From: Vicinamibacteria bacterium
Lineage (GTDB): Bacteria; Acidobacteriota; Vicinamibacteria; Vicinamibacterales; UBA8438
NCBI GenBank assembly: GCA_022821235.1
Contig: JAJEEA010000516.1
Span: 1 to 46,817 of the forward strand
Direction of reading: 5' to 3'
DNA length: 46,817 nt
Position numbers and translations under genes: made by a program. Positions 7,230-16,808 of this stretch are shown here, in pieces (the stretch's first letter is position 1; the number at the start of each line of letters is the position of its first letter). Under the pieces are notes generated by a model. The model was not told the origin of the DNA, made no database searches, and worked only from the letters and a program-made list of their open reading frames with translations.

Positions 7230-9593
7230 ATGTTGTCGACGAGGATACGCGTGGGGGCGGGCGCCGTAGCGGTCGCGGCGATGGCCGCCGGCGCCGCGTG
7301 GGCGCAGTCGGCGGCCGAGATCGGCCCGCAGGCGGCGCTGAACGCGATGGGCATCGTCGGCTACGCCGACCGGATGAGCGTGGCGCCGGGCGAGACCATC
7401 CGGTTCATGGTGAGCAGCGGGCTGCCCACCTACCGGACCGAGATCGTCCGGCTGATCCACGGCGACGCGAACCCGAACGGGCCGGGCATCAAGGAGGAGC
7501 TGGTCGAGACGCCGGCCAACGGCGACTACCCCGGCCGGCGCCAGGAGCTGCCGCTCGGCTCCTACGTGACGGTGCCGGACGCGGCGCCGCTGCGGCTCGG
7601 CGGGAGCTTCACGATCACGGCCTGGATCGCGCCGACGCGCCCCGGGGTCGTCGGCTGGGTCGCCGAGCCGGGCGCGCAGGGCGTGGTGACGAAGTGGTCA
7701 GCGGACCGCGGCTACGGCCTGATGATCGACGAGCAGGGGCGGCTGGCCCTGTGGCTCGGCGGGGCCGATGGCGAGGTGGCGCGGGTGGCGGCGGAGCCGG
7801 CGCTCCGGCGCTGGGCGCCGGCGATTCCGGGGGCGGGCCGGCCGCGGCCCCACGGCGTGCCGACGCAGTGGACCTTCGTGGCGGCGACGTTCAACGCCGA
7901 CACCGGCCGGGTGGCACTGTACCAGGAGCCGCTGGACCTCTACGCGAACGACCCGACGCGGGTCGTGGTGGAGGAGACGACGCCGGTGCGGGCGCTGGCC
8001 ACGCCCGAGGTACCTCTGCACATGGCGGCCTACGCGACCGCCGACGGGGGCGTGGCGGGGCACTACAACGGGAAGATCGACAACCCGCGCATCTACGCGC
8101 GCGCGCTCGGCCGAGCCGAGGTCGAGGCGATCGCGGACGGCGCGGGGCCGGACGACGCCGCGGCGGCGTGGGATTTCGCGGCAGACATCGAGACCGACCG
8201 GGTGCGCGACACCGCGGGGAACGGGCTCGACGGCCGCACCGTGAACCTGCCGACGCGCGCGGTGACCGGGCACCTGTGGGACGCGACCGAGATGGACTTC
8301 CGGCGCGCGCCCGAGCAGTACGGGGCCATCCACTTCCACGACGACGACCTCCTGGACGCGGGCTGGGAGGTCGGCTTCGCCTTCGAGGCGCCGGCCGACC
8401 TGCCGAGCGGCGTGTACGCGGCGCGGCTGCGGACCATAACGAGCGAGGACTACGTGCCGTTCTTCGTCCGGCCGCCGCGCGGCACCTCCACCGCGAACAT
8501 CGCGTTCCTGGCCCCGACCGTCAGCTATCTCGCCTACGCGGGGACCGGCGGCACCGGCTTCCAGCCGATGAGCCTCTACTCCACGCACACCGACGGGAGC
8601 GGCGTGACCTACTCGTCGCGGCTCCGCCCCATCACCAACATGCGCCCGAAGATCGACACCCGCAACCCGTGGCAGTTCATGGCCGACACCCACCTCGTCG
8701 ACTGGCTCGAGGTGAAGGGTTTCACCGTCGACGTCGTCACCGACCACGACCTCCACGCCGAGGGGGCGGCGCTGCTCGAGCCCTACAACGTTGTGCTGAC
8801 CGGCACTCACCCCGAGTACTACTCGTGGGAGATGCTGCAGGGCATGCGGTCGTACCTCGAGCAGGGCGGCCGCCTGATGTACATGGGCGGCAACGGCTTC
8901 TACTGGGTGACGCCCGTCGACCCCACCGGGACCTTCATCGAGGTGCGGCGGCGCGACGGCACCGAGCACTGGCAGGGGGCGCCGGGCGAGAGCCACCACA
9001 GCCTGACCGGCGAGCCGGGCGGGCTGTGGCGCTTCCGCGGCCGCGCCCCGCAGTGGCTGGTGGGGGTGGGGTTCACCGCGCAGGGGTTCGACCGGAACTC
9101 CCCGTACCAGCGGATGCCGGACAGCTTCGACCCGCGCGTCGCCTTCGTCTTCGAGGGCATCGGCGACAACGAGCTCATCGGCAACCACCCGTCGCTGGTG
9201 CTCGACTTCGGGGCGGCGGGGTCCGAGCTCGACCGCGTGGACCTCGCCCAGGGCTCGCCGCCCCACACGCTGGTGCTGGCGCGGTCGTTCGGCCACTCCG
9301 ACGCCTACCAGCACGTGATCGAGGAGGTGAACACCAGCAACTCCGAGCAGGGGGGCACGGTCAACCCGCTCGTCTATGCCGACATGGCCTACGTGGAGTA
9401 CCCCAACGGGGGCGCGGTGTTCTCGACGAGCTCCATCGCGTGGAGCGGCAGCCTGTCGTTCAACGCCTACGACAACAACGTCTCGCGGCTGACCGAGAAC
9501 GTGCTGCGGCGGTTCGCCTCGGACGAGCCGCTGCCGGGACCGACGGCGGCGTCCGCGGGGGGGGAAACCGGCGCCGCCGGCGGCGGGCGATGA
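7230..9593 (+). CDS. Exported N,N-dimethylformamidase large-subunit-like enzyme with LamG domain
   Basis: A 787-residue protein. Residues 1-28 are a signal peptide (AAMAAGAAWAQS). A LamG/concanavalin-like sandwich follows at roughly 95-290 (FTITAWIAP, WTFVAATFN, YNGKIDNPRIYARAL). The C-terminal half matches the dimethylformamidase beta-subunit domain (APTVSYLAYAG, DWLEVKGFTVDVVTDHDL, GTHPEYYSWEM, YLEQGGRLMYMGGNGFYW). The H527-x-E529 pair in GTHPEYYS corresponds to the His/Glu part of the mononuclear Fe site known for dimethylformamidase. Start: ATG at 7230, with AGGAG nine bases upstream and the signal peptide immediately after. The classical enzyme is cytoplasmic and needs a small alpha subunit; none is seen next door. 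Amide hydrolase activity is likely, the substrate is unknown. Confidence 0.82.
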   Translation: MLSTRIRVGAGAVAVAAMAAGAAWAQSAAEIGPQAALNAMGIVGYADRMSVAPGETIRFMVSSGLPTYRTEIVRLIHGDANPNGPGIKEELVETPANGDYPGRRQELPLGSYVTVPDAAPLRLGGSFTITAWIAPTRPGVVGWVAEPGAQGVVTKWSADRGYGLMIDEQGRLALWLGGADGEVARVAAEPALRRWAPAIPGAGRPRPHGVPTQWTFVAATFNADTGRVALYQEPLDLYANDPTRVVVEETTPVRALATPEVPLHMAAYATADGGVAGHYNGKIDNPRIYARALGRAEVEAIADGAGPDDAAAAWDFAADIETDRVRDTAGNGLDGRTVNLPTRAVTGHLWDATEMDFRRAPEQYGAIHFHDDDLLDAGWEVGFAFEAPADLPSGVYAARLRTITSEDYVPFFVRPPRGTSTANIAFLAPTVSYLAYAGTGGTGFQPMSLYSTHTDGSGVTYSSRLRPITNMRPKIDTRNPWQFMADTHLVDWLEVKGFTVDVVTDHDLHAEGAALLEPYNVVLTGTHPEYYSWEMLQGMRSYLEQGGRLMYMGGNGFYWVTPVDPTGTFIEVRRRDGTEHWQGAPGESHHSLTGEPGGLWRFRGRAPQWLVGVGFTAQGFDRNSPYQRMPDSFDPRVAFVFEGIGDNELIGNHPSLVLDFGAAGSELDRVDLAQGSPPHTLVLARSFGHSDAYQHVIEEVNTSNSEQGGTVNPLVYADMAYVEYPNGGAVFSTSSIAWSGSLSFNAYDNNVSRLTENVLRRFASDEPLPGPTAASAGGETGAAGGGR

Positions 9594-9760
9594 CGCCCCG
9601 CGCGCACCAGGAGCCTGCACCGTAGGAACGGAGCCGATTCGGGAAGGGTTGGCAGGGCGCCCATCCCTGCGGCCGGAGTTTCGCTCCGCCGAACCCCGAC
9701 GCGCCGCGGGGTCGCGCGGCGACGACTCGCGGGGCAGGGCTGAACGGGCGCGAGCGAGCC

Positions 9761-9866
9761 GATGTACCCGGCCGAGGCGCGGTCGGCGCTGCGACCTCCT
9801 CGCCGCGCGGGTGCGCCCGGAGGGCGGAGGCGCGATGTACCAGGTCGAGGCGTGGTCGGCGCTGCG
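9761..9866 (+). repeat. Echo of the MFS gene's 5' end (period 73)
   Basis: The first 33 bases from gatgtacc (9761-9793) recur at 9834-9866, which is the real MFS start, with only three mismatches by eye. The upstream copy would encode MYPAEARSALR against the gene's MYQVEAWSALR but is not in a productive context. It appears to be a decayed tandem duplication that includes the start codon. Confidence 0.75.
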
Positions 9867-11250
9867 CAGGGCCCGGCGCGGCGCGGGCGGGGGCCTGGGC
9901 TGGCGGCACGTCAGCGGCACTGTCTGGGCCCTGGGCTTCACGAGCCTCTTCACGGACGTCTCGTCCGAGATGGTGGCGACGGTGCTGCCCGTCTACCTGG
10001 TGCTCTACCTCGGGCTGACGCCCCTCCAGTTCGGCATCGTCGACGGGCTCTACCACGGGGTGACGGCGCTGCTGCGGCTGGCCAGCGGCGTCGCCGTCGA
10101 CCGGACCGGCCGCTCGAAGGAGATCGCCCTCGCGGGCTACGGCGCCTCGGCGGCGTCCCGGCTCGCCATGCTGGCGGCCGGCGCCTCGTGGCCGCTCATC
10201 GCCGGCGTCGTGGCGTTCGACCGGGCCGCCAAGGGCGCCCGCGCCGTGCCGCGCGACGTGCTGATCTCGCTGAGCAGCCGTCGCGACGGCCTCGCCACCG
10301 CCTTCGGCGTGCACCGGGCCCTCGACAGCGCCGGCGCCATGCTGGGGCCGCTGGTCGCCCTCGCCATACTCGGCGCCCTCCCGAACGCCTTCGACGTCGT
10401 CTTCGTGGCCAGCTTCAGCGTGGCCGTCGTCGGGCTCGGCGTGCTGGTCCTCTTCGTCAACAACGCCGAACGGCCCGCCGCCCCGGCGCCGACCGGCAAC
10501 GGCAGCGCACCGCCCACCACCCCCGCACACGCGGCGTCGGCGGGGGGGTCCGAGGCGCCTGGAGCCGCCGCCGTCGAACCGACCGCCACGGAGCCCCGGC
10601 TCGCGTTGTCAGGCGGGCTCCCCACCGGTCCGCCGCCGCCCTCGGGTCACGGCGCAACGCGGAGTCTCATCGCGGGCATCCTGCGCACCCCCGGCCTGCT
10701 GCGCCTCACCGTCGCCGCGACGATGCTCGCCGCCGCCACGGTGAGCGACGGCTTCCTCTACCTGTTGTTGCAGCGTGAGGCCGGCTTCAGCCCCGGCCTG
10801 TTCCCGCTGCTCTACGTCGGCACGTCGGGCTGCTACCTGGCGCTCGCGGTGCCGGCCGGGGGGCTGGCGGATCGCATCGGCCGGCAGCGCGCGTTCCTCG
10901 CGGGCTACGGGTTGCTCGCCGCCGCCTACCTGACTACGATGCAGTCGGGGATCGGCTTCCCCGGAATTGCGGGCTGCCTCATCCTGTTGGGCGCCCACTA
11001 TGCGCTGACCGACGGCGTGCTGATGGCGTTCGCCAGCGGCCGGCTGGCCCGGGAGCGGCGGGGCAGCGGACTGGCGCTCCTCACGACCGCGGCCGGCCTC
11101 GCCCGGCTGTCGGGCTCGGTCGTGTTCGGCGCGCTCTGGACGCGGTACGGCGCCGGGACGGCGGTGCCGGTGTTCCTGATCGCGCTCGTAGCGGCCATCG
11201 CGGGGGCTGCGGTTCTCCTGCGGGACACGGGTGGCAAGAGCGAGCGTTGA
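9835..11250 (+). CDS. Major facilitator superfamily transporter with long central linker
   Basis: A 471-residue inner-membrane protein with two bundles of hydrophobic helices. The N-half shows helices such as WALGFTSLFTDVSSEMVATV and the MFS loop between TM2 and TM3 (RLASGVAVDRTGRSKE); the C-half repeats it (LADRIGRQRAFLAGYG). Between the halves lies an unusually long Pro/Ala/Thr-rich cytoplasmic linker of about 70 residues (about 215-285). The best start is ATG 9835: CGGAGG precedes it and the first helix follows; the track start at 9649 would add an Arg-rich antisense-like extension. A TolB-like propeller gene follows 97 bases downstream, suggesting a functional pair. The substrate is unknown; multidrug or metabolite efflux is possible. 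Confidence 0.88.
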   Translation: MYQVEAWSALRRARRGAGGGLGWRHVSGTVWALGFTSLFTDVSSEMVATVLPVYLVLYLGLTPLQFGIVDGLYHGVTALLRLASGVAVDRTGRSKEIALAGYGASAASRLAMLAAGASWPLIAGVVAFDRAAKGARAVPRDVLISLSSRRDGLATAFGVHRALDSAGAMLGPLVALAILGALPNAFDVVFVASFSVAVVGLGVLVLFVNNAERPAAPAPTGNGSAPPTTPAHAASAGGSEAPGAAAVEPTATEPRLALSGGLPTGPPPPSGHGATRSLIAGILRTPGLLRLTVAATMLAAATVSDGFLYLLLQREAGFSPGLFPLLYVGTSGCYLALAVPAGGLADRIGRQRAFLAGYGLLAAAYLTTMQSGIGFPGIAGCLILLGAHYALTDGVLMAFASGRLARERRGSGLALLTTAAGLARLSGSVVFGALWTRYGAGTAVPVFLIALVAAIAGAAVLLRDTGGKSER

Positions 11251-11385
11251 TGACTCCGGCCGGGCATGGGCGGAACCGGCACGCCCCGACGGCCGGGAGG
11301 CGGTCGCGACGGTCCTTCTGAGAGACACGGGCGATAGAGGCGGAACATGGCGGCTCCGGCCGGGGATCGGCGGAACGGGCACGCG
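11211..11385 (+). repeat. Tandem echo of the MFS 3' end, period exactly 100
   Basis: Bases 11211-11285 and 11311-11385 align without gaps at about 70% identity. The first copy encodes the MFS C-terminus (VLLRDTGGKSER); the second still reads VLLRDTGD in one frame before running into the start of the next gene. The shared core ctccggccgg is best conserved. It is a vestigial duplication spanning a gene junction. Confidence 0.75.
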
Positions 11386-12777
11386 GCCCGCAGGGCGCGC
11401 GATGCCCCGTCAAACCGGCGCACGCCGACCCGCGTCGCCGCGTTCGCGCTCCTGTGCGCGGCCTCCCTCGGGCTGGCCGCCGGCTACGCCTGGTGGTCGG
11501 CGGCGCGCCGGGCGAGCTTTGTCCAGGACGTCTCCCTACCGCCGATCGGCAGTCTGGCCGAGATCGATCCGCCAACCGCGACGGCGCCATCGGACTCCGA
11601 AGGCGCGCGGACTGCGGACACCACGCAGCCACCGGCGACTCCCGAGGGCGGGGCGGCGTCTCCTCCCCGCGACGCGCGGTTGCCGGAAGATCGGTCGGGA
11701 GGCGCCGTGAGCTCCTCGCGGGAGTCGGATCCCGATCCCGGGACGGAGGTGGCGGCCGCTCGGCGGGGAAGGGGCAGCCCGGCCCCCGCAGCGGCGAACC
11801 CGGCAGCCGAGGCGGACGCCGATGACGCCCAGCCGAAGCCGGCAGCCACCGAGAACACGACCGGAGCGGCCGGCTCGACGGCGGGAGTGGACAGCGACGA
11901 TCCGCACGCGGAGCGCGTCCTGCTCCTTCGCCACACGGCGCTCGACGAGAGCTTCGGCGTGGCCAGCGTCGAGCGGCTGGACGAGGCAAGCGGCGGGCGC
12001 CGCGCGACGCCGTTGCGCTGCGACCGGGTCGACTTCGCGGGCGAGCGGGGCGTCTGCCTGACCACCGACCGCTTCTACACGACGCACGCGATCATGGTGT
12101 TCGACCGTGGGTTCGAGCCGCTGCACCGGCTGCCGCTGCACGGCGTCCCCAGCCGCGTGCGCCTCTCGCCCGACGGCCGGCTGGCCGCGGTGACGGTGTT
12201 CGTGTCGGGCCACTCGTATCTCGACGAGGGCTTCTCGACCGAGACGAGCATCGTCGACACCTACTCCGGCGAGCGGCGGGTCGCGAACCTCGAGGAGCTC
12301 CAGGTGTACCGGGACGGCGCGCCGTTCCGCGCGATCGACTTCAACTTCTGGGGCGTCACCTTCGCGGCCGACGGCGACCGGTTCTACGCGACCCTGGGCA
12401 CCGGGGGGACCACTTACCTCGTCGAGGGACGCGTCTCGACGCGCCGGGCCGATGTCGTGGCCGAAGGCGTCGAGTGCCCGTCGCTGTCGCCTGACCAGAG
12501 CCGCCTCGTCTTCAAGAAGCGCCTGCCCCTCGCGGCCGGGCTCGGGTGGCGGCTCCACGTCATGGACCTGCGGTCGCGCGCGGTCACACCGCTCGCCGAG
12601 CTCCGGTCCGTGGACGATCAGGCCGAGTGGCTGGACGACTCGACGGTCCTGTACGCCATCCCCGACACCTCCGCACCCACCCCGATGGTGACCGACGTCT
12701 GGCAGGTCCCGGCCGACGGCGGCGGCGCGCCGGAGCTGCTCCTCGAGGGCGCTTCGTCGCCGGCCGTGCTCCGCTAG
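11347..12777 (+). CDS. Membrane-anchored TolB-like beta-propeller protein
   Basis: A 476-residue protein. An N-terminal membrane anchor (AAFALLCAASLGLAAGYAWW, about 36-55) is preceded by Arg-rich cytoplasmic residues. Next comes a long, poorly ordered Pro/Ala/Ser/Glu linker (about 70-180) and a C-terminal WD40/TolB-like propeller with SPDG/SPDQ turns (VRLSPDGRLAAV, PSLSPDQSRLVF). Such proteins sit in the periplasm and contact cell-envelope partners. It follows an MFS transporter gene on the same strand; a GAGGCGG stretch before the ATG can serve as ribosome site, although this stretch lies in the 100-bp echo of the MFS 3' end. Its function is not known; a sensor or accessory role for the transporter is inference. 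Confidence 0.8.
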   Translation: MAAPAGDRRNGHAARRARDAPSNRRTPTRVAAFALLCAASLGLAAGYAWWSAARRASFVQDVSLPPIGSLAEIDPPTATAPSDSEGARTADTTQPPATPEGGAASPPRDARLPEDRSGGAVSSSRESDPDPGTEVAAARRGRGSPAPAAANPAAEADADDAQPKPAATENTTGAAGSTAGVDSDDPHAERVLLLRHTALDESFGVASVERLDEASGGRRATPLRCDRVDFAGERGVCLTTDRFYTTHAIMVFDRGFEPLHRLPLHGVPSRVRLSPDGRLAAVTVFVSGHSYLDEGFSTETSIVDTYSGERRVANLEELQVYRDGAPFRAIDFNFWGVTFAADGDRFYATLGTGGTTYLVEGRVSTRRADVVAEGVECPSLSPDQSRLVFKKRLPLAAGLGWRLHVMDLRSRAVTPLAELRSVDDQAEWLDDSTVLYAIPDTSAPTPMVTDVWQVPADGGGAPELLLEGASSPAVLR

Positions 12778-13037
12778 CGGTGTGTCTGCGGAGGGGGGTC
12801 GGCACGATCGCCCGTAGCTGACGCGACCACCCACGCCCGCGGTCTCGAGCACCGATTGAGATCCGCCGTGTCGAACTCGCGGAAGTTGAACCGCAAGTCC
12901 ATTCCGGTGACGCACCACCTGGAGTCGGCGCCGTAGAACGGCGCGGACTTCCCGGTGAGGTGGTTGGGGCGCCAGCGGAGCCGCAGGCGACGATTGGCGG
13001 GCGAGGTCCCGCCGACAGGGCCGCGCGGAGGTCAGGC
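12778..13037. other. Intergenic, possible minus-strand coding relic
   Basis: No gene is called. On the minus strand one frame gives a fairly protein-like peptide (LRWRPNHLTGKSAPFYGADS, then MDLRFNFREFD) that ends at a TAG overlapping the previous gene's stop, but an upstream TGA and the absence of a good start leave it as at most a decayed fragment. Confidence 0.3.
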
Positions 13038-13043
13038 CATAAT
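13038..13043 (+). promoter_or_regulatory. -10-like box, leaderless start of the DUF427 gene
   Basis: cataat ends five bases before the ATG at 13049 and no Shine-Dalgarno is present. Spacing fits transcription beginning at the start codon. Confidence 0.5.
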
Positions 13044-13048
13044 GACCC

Positions 13049-13459
13049 ATGGCTGAGAGACCGACCGACATCCCGCGCGGCACGCGCGCCCCGGGCTATC
13101 CCCGCGCCCCCGGACATCGCGTCGCGTTCGTGCCCCGCCACCTCCGCGTGCGCGTGGCCGCGGGCGGGACCGAGATTGCCGCGACCACCGACGTCGTGGC
13201 GCTCGAGGAGAAGGGATACCCGACGCGCCACTACCTGGCCCGTGACGGCGTCGACATGTCCCGCCTGGAGAAGACGGGCAAGACGACATTCTGCCCCTTC
13301 AAGGGGCTGGCCACCTACTACGTGATTCACGGCCCCGACGGCGAGATCCGAGACGCGGCGTGGAGCTACGAGCGGCCCTATCGCGAGGCCGAGCTCGTGC
13401 GCGACCGCCTCGCGTTCGATGCGGACGCGGTGGAGGAGACGGTCGGCTCGACGCCGTGA
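13049..13459 (+). CDS. DUF427 domain protein
   Basis: A 136-residue cytoplasmic protein that matches the DUF427 family along its whole length: the GYPTRHYLARDGVDMSRLE segment, the hallmark FCPFKGLATYY, the AAWSYERPYREAELV strand-helix and the LAFDADAV ending. The family has a compact beta-rich fold and no firmly established reaction. The length is typical. The start at 13049 is supported by the -10-like box five bases upstream, implying a leaderless mRNA. Its last codons (VGSTP and stop) are echoed about 71 bases downstream in non-coding sequence. Nothing in the neighbourhood points to a pathway. Confidence 0.88.
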   Translation: MAERPTDIPRGTRAPGYPRAPGHRVAFVPRHLRVRVAAGGTEIAATTDVVALEEKGYPTRHYLARDGVDMSRLEKTGKTTFCPFKGLATYYVIHGPDGEIRDAAWSYERPYREAELVRDRLAFDADAVEETVGSTP

Positions 13460-13580
13460 CGGGTCACCGCCGCGGCCAGGGTCGCCCCCGGCCGCCATTC
13501 TCGGCCGAGCGCGCCGGCTCGACGCTGTGACCGGTCACCACCGTTACGGTCGAGGCGCCGGTCGCGAACGGGCCGAGCGT
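13442..13580 (+). repeat. Tandem echo of the DUF427 gene 3' end, period 71
   Basis: 13442-13510, containing the end of the gene, and 13513-13580 align at roughly 70%. The shared start is g(t/c)cggctcgacgc(c/t)gtga(c)ggtcacc and the shared end is ggccgagcg. The second copy would read AGSTL-stop in place of VGSTP-stop. Confidence 0.7.
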
Positions 13581-13632
13581 CGGCGGCACCACCGACGGGT
13601 CGGACCGGGCGACGGCCTTGAGCCCGGCGTGA

Positions 13633-13638
13633 GAAAAT
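13633..13638 (+). promoter_or_regulatory. -10-like box, leaderless start of the sigma factor gene
   Basis: gaaaat ends six bases before the GTG at 13645; no ribosome-binding site is visible. This supports the GTG as the start. Confidence 0.45.
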
Positions 13639-13644
13639 CCGTCG

Positions 13645-14358
13645 GTGCGTTTCGCGACGACGCGCTGGAGCATGGTGCTCGCGGCCGGCGCCGGTCCGTC
13701 CGAACGGGCCGACCAGGCCCTCTCGGAATTGTGCGCCGGCTACTGGCATCCGCTCTACGCGTACGTGCGGCGCCGCGGCTACGACCCGGACGACGCGCGC
13801 GACCTCACTCAGTCCTTCTTCGTGCGACTTATCGAGCAGCGCAGGCTCGCGGCCGCGGACCCCGTGCGGGGGCGGTTCCGCAGCTTCCTGCTCACCTCGA
13901 TGAAGAACTTCCTCGCCAGCGAGTGGCGGCGGGAGGCGGCGGCGAAGCGCGGCGGCGTCGCGGACATCGTGTCCATCGACGCGGCCGTCGCCGAGGACCG
14001 CTACCGGGTCGAGCCGGCCGACAATCTCACGCCCGAGGCAGAGTACGAACGGCGGTGGGCGCTCGCCCTTGTCAGGCGGGCGTTGGACGACGTGCGGCAT
14101 GGCTACGCCGACCGGGGAGAGGGTGAGCTGTTCGACGCCCTCAAGGCGTACCTCGGCGCCAACCCCCGCCGAGCGCCGTACGGCGAGCTGTCACGGCGGC
14201 TCGGCCGAAGCGAGGGCGCCCTGCGGACGGCATCGTCGCGGCTGCGCGCCCGCTGGCGGACCCGGCTGCGAGAGATCGTCGCGGAGACGGTCCAGGGACA
14301 CCGCCTGATCGACGACGAGCTCGACGACCTCGTCCGGGCCCTTGCGCCCCCGTCGTGA
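13645..14358 (+). CDS. ECF-type RNA polymerase sigma factor (kinase-associated type)
   Basis: A 237-residue sigma-70-family protein. The N-terminus FATTRWSMVLAAG is the TTRWS hallmark of ECF sigma factors in Planctomycetes and Acidobacteriota. Region 2 follows (GYWHPLYAYVRRRGYDPDDARDLTQSFFVRLIE) with a lysine/serine-rich helix (RFRSFLLTSMKNFLASEWRR). Region 4 is the helix-turn-helix PYGELSRRLGRSEGALRTAS. It starts with GTG, six bases after a -10-like gaaaat. No anti-sigma gene adjoins. Instead a Ser/Thr kinase gene lies 261 bases downstream on the same strand, a linkage seen in ECF groups controlled by phosphorylation (e.g. EcfP/PknT of Vibrio parahaemolyticus). Phosphorylation control here is inference from that linkage. 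Confidence 0.9.
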   Translation: MRFATTRWSMVLAAGAGPSERADQALSELCAGYWHPLYAYVRRRGYDPDDARDLTQSFFVRLIEQRRLAAADPVRGRFRSFLLTSMKNFLASEWRREAAAKRGGVADIVSIDAAVAEDRYRVEPADNLTPEAEYERRWALALVRRALDDVRHGYADRGEGELFDALKAYLGANPRRAPYGELSRRLGRSEGALRTASSRLRARWRTRLREIVAETVQGHRLIDDELDDLVRALAPPS

Positions 14359-14362
14359 GGGC

Positions 14363-14590
14363 GCCGGCCTGCAAGCCGCGTCCCGTCGGCCCGCTCGTCT
14401 TGCGCCGTGTTGTGGGCGTCGTGACGGCCAGCCGTCGGCTTGCAGGCCGCGCGCTCGCGGTCCCGGGCGTCTTGCGCGTGTCGTCGGCGTCGTGACGGCC
14501 CAGCCGTCGGCCTGCAAGCCGCGCGCCGTCGGCCCGGTCGTCTCGTGGGTGTCATCGGCGTCGTGACGACGAGCCGCGCCGGCCTGTAAC
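14363..14590 (+). repeat. Three to four tandem ~70-bp repeats between sigma factor and kinase genes
   Basis: Units at 14363-14430, 14431-14502 and 14503-14572, plus a partial unit to 14590. Each opens gccg(t)cggc(c/t)tgca(a/g)gccgcg and ends ggcgtcgtgacg. The unit end resembles the 3' end of the sigma gene (cttgcgcccccgtcgtga), so the array may have grown from it. It makes up nearly the whole 261-bp gap. No ORF. Confidence 0.85.
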
Positions 14591-14619
14591 GAACGGCGGG
14601 AGATCGCGTAGCAACCGGC

Positions 14620-16088
<1,469 letters not shown>

Positions 16089-16092
<4 letters not shown>

Positions 16093-16271
16093 AGAAACGA
16101 CCGGACGAGGCTGAGCACCTGGAGGCGCAGGCGAACCGCCTGGAAGCGTTCGTCGACTTCAGTAGACCGGCACCGGCGGCGTTTCCGGACCTCGAGCCGT
16201 CGGCCTCTTGCGTGCCACCGCGCACGCCGAGCAGACCCGCATCCGCCGTCAACCCCGATCGCGCCAACTGA
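16089..16271 (+). CDS. Small protein coupled to the kinase gene
   Basis: A 60-codon ORF starting ATGA on the kinase stop and ending four bases before the VOC gene, so the three form an operon-like string. The first ~30 residues are charged and helical (KKRPDEAEHLEAQANRLEAF); the remainder is Pro/Ser/Ala-rich. No family recognised. The exact overlap favours translation, but composition alone would not. Confidence 0.45.
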
Positions 16272-16275
16272 CGAC

Positions 16276-16674
16276 ATGACATCCGTACGACTCTACGAAG
16301 CCGCGTTCCCGTTCGCCGACGACGTCCTGGCCCTGCCGGTCGATGACATCGACCGGGCCGCGACCTGGTACGGCGAGAGGTTCCGCCTCGTCGAGGTCGA
16401 TCGCCGCGACCACCCTGTGCCGACCGTGATTCTGGAGCGCGACGGCGTGCGCATCGGCTTCGCCGTCAACGGCGGCGACCCCGCCAACGAGGGGGCCGCG
16501 ATCCGCGTGACCGACATCGGCCGCGCCCGCGACGAATTGGAGGCCAACGGCGTCAAGACCGCCAACTGGCGGGTGGACGAGCGCGACGGCGAGCGGTACC
16601 AGGTCTTCTTCGTTGTCGCGCCGGACGGCCTCTGCTACTACTTTCACCAACCGATCGGTCGTGCCGACGAGTAG
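16276..16674 (+). CDS. VOC-superfamily (glyoxalase/bleomycin-resistance-like) protein
   Basis: A 132-residue cytoplasmic protein with the paired beta-alpha-beta-beta-beta VOC fold: ADDVLALPVDDIDRAATWYGER opens the first module (VDDIDRAATWY is the typical VOC start), RIGFAVNGG ends it, and RVTDIGRARDELEANGVKT opens the second, closing with YQVFFVVAPDGLCYYF. Such domains bind a divalent metal and catalyse glyoxalase-, dioxygenase- or epimerase-type reactions, or bind drugs; which one applies here cannot be told. It follows the coupled small ORF by four bases. The ATG at 16276 gives the normal family length. Confidence 0.85.
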   Translation: MTSVRLYEAAFPFADDVLALPVDDIDRAATWYGERFRLVEVDRRDHPVPTVILERDGVRIGFAVNGGDPANEGAAIRVTDIGRARDELEANGVKTANWRVDERDGERYQVFFVVAPDGLCYYFHQPIGRADE

Positions 16675-16808
16675 GCCCGAACCGGCCCTTGCGCCCGCGG
16701 AACGCATGGCCGAGTGGACGCGGCAAGTGTCGACCGAGCACGTTGTCGACGTCCTCCATCCCGGGAGCCGGCGCCGAGCCAAGCCGTGAGCCCCGCCGTG
16801 AGCCCCGC

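Noticed and set aside
7698-9953. 751-aa minus ORF
   Set aside because: Antisense shadow of the dimethylformamidase-like gene; Arg/His/Val-rich without motifs.
12778-13037. Minus-strand peptide frame (MDLRFNFREFD)
   Set aside because: No start, an upstream in-frame stop and no recognised family; kept only as a possible relic.
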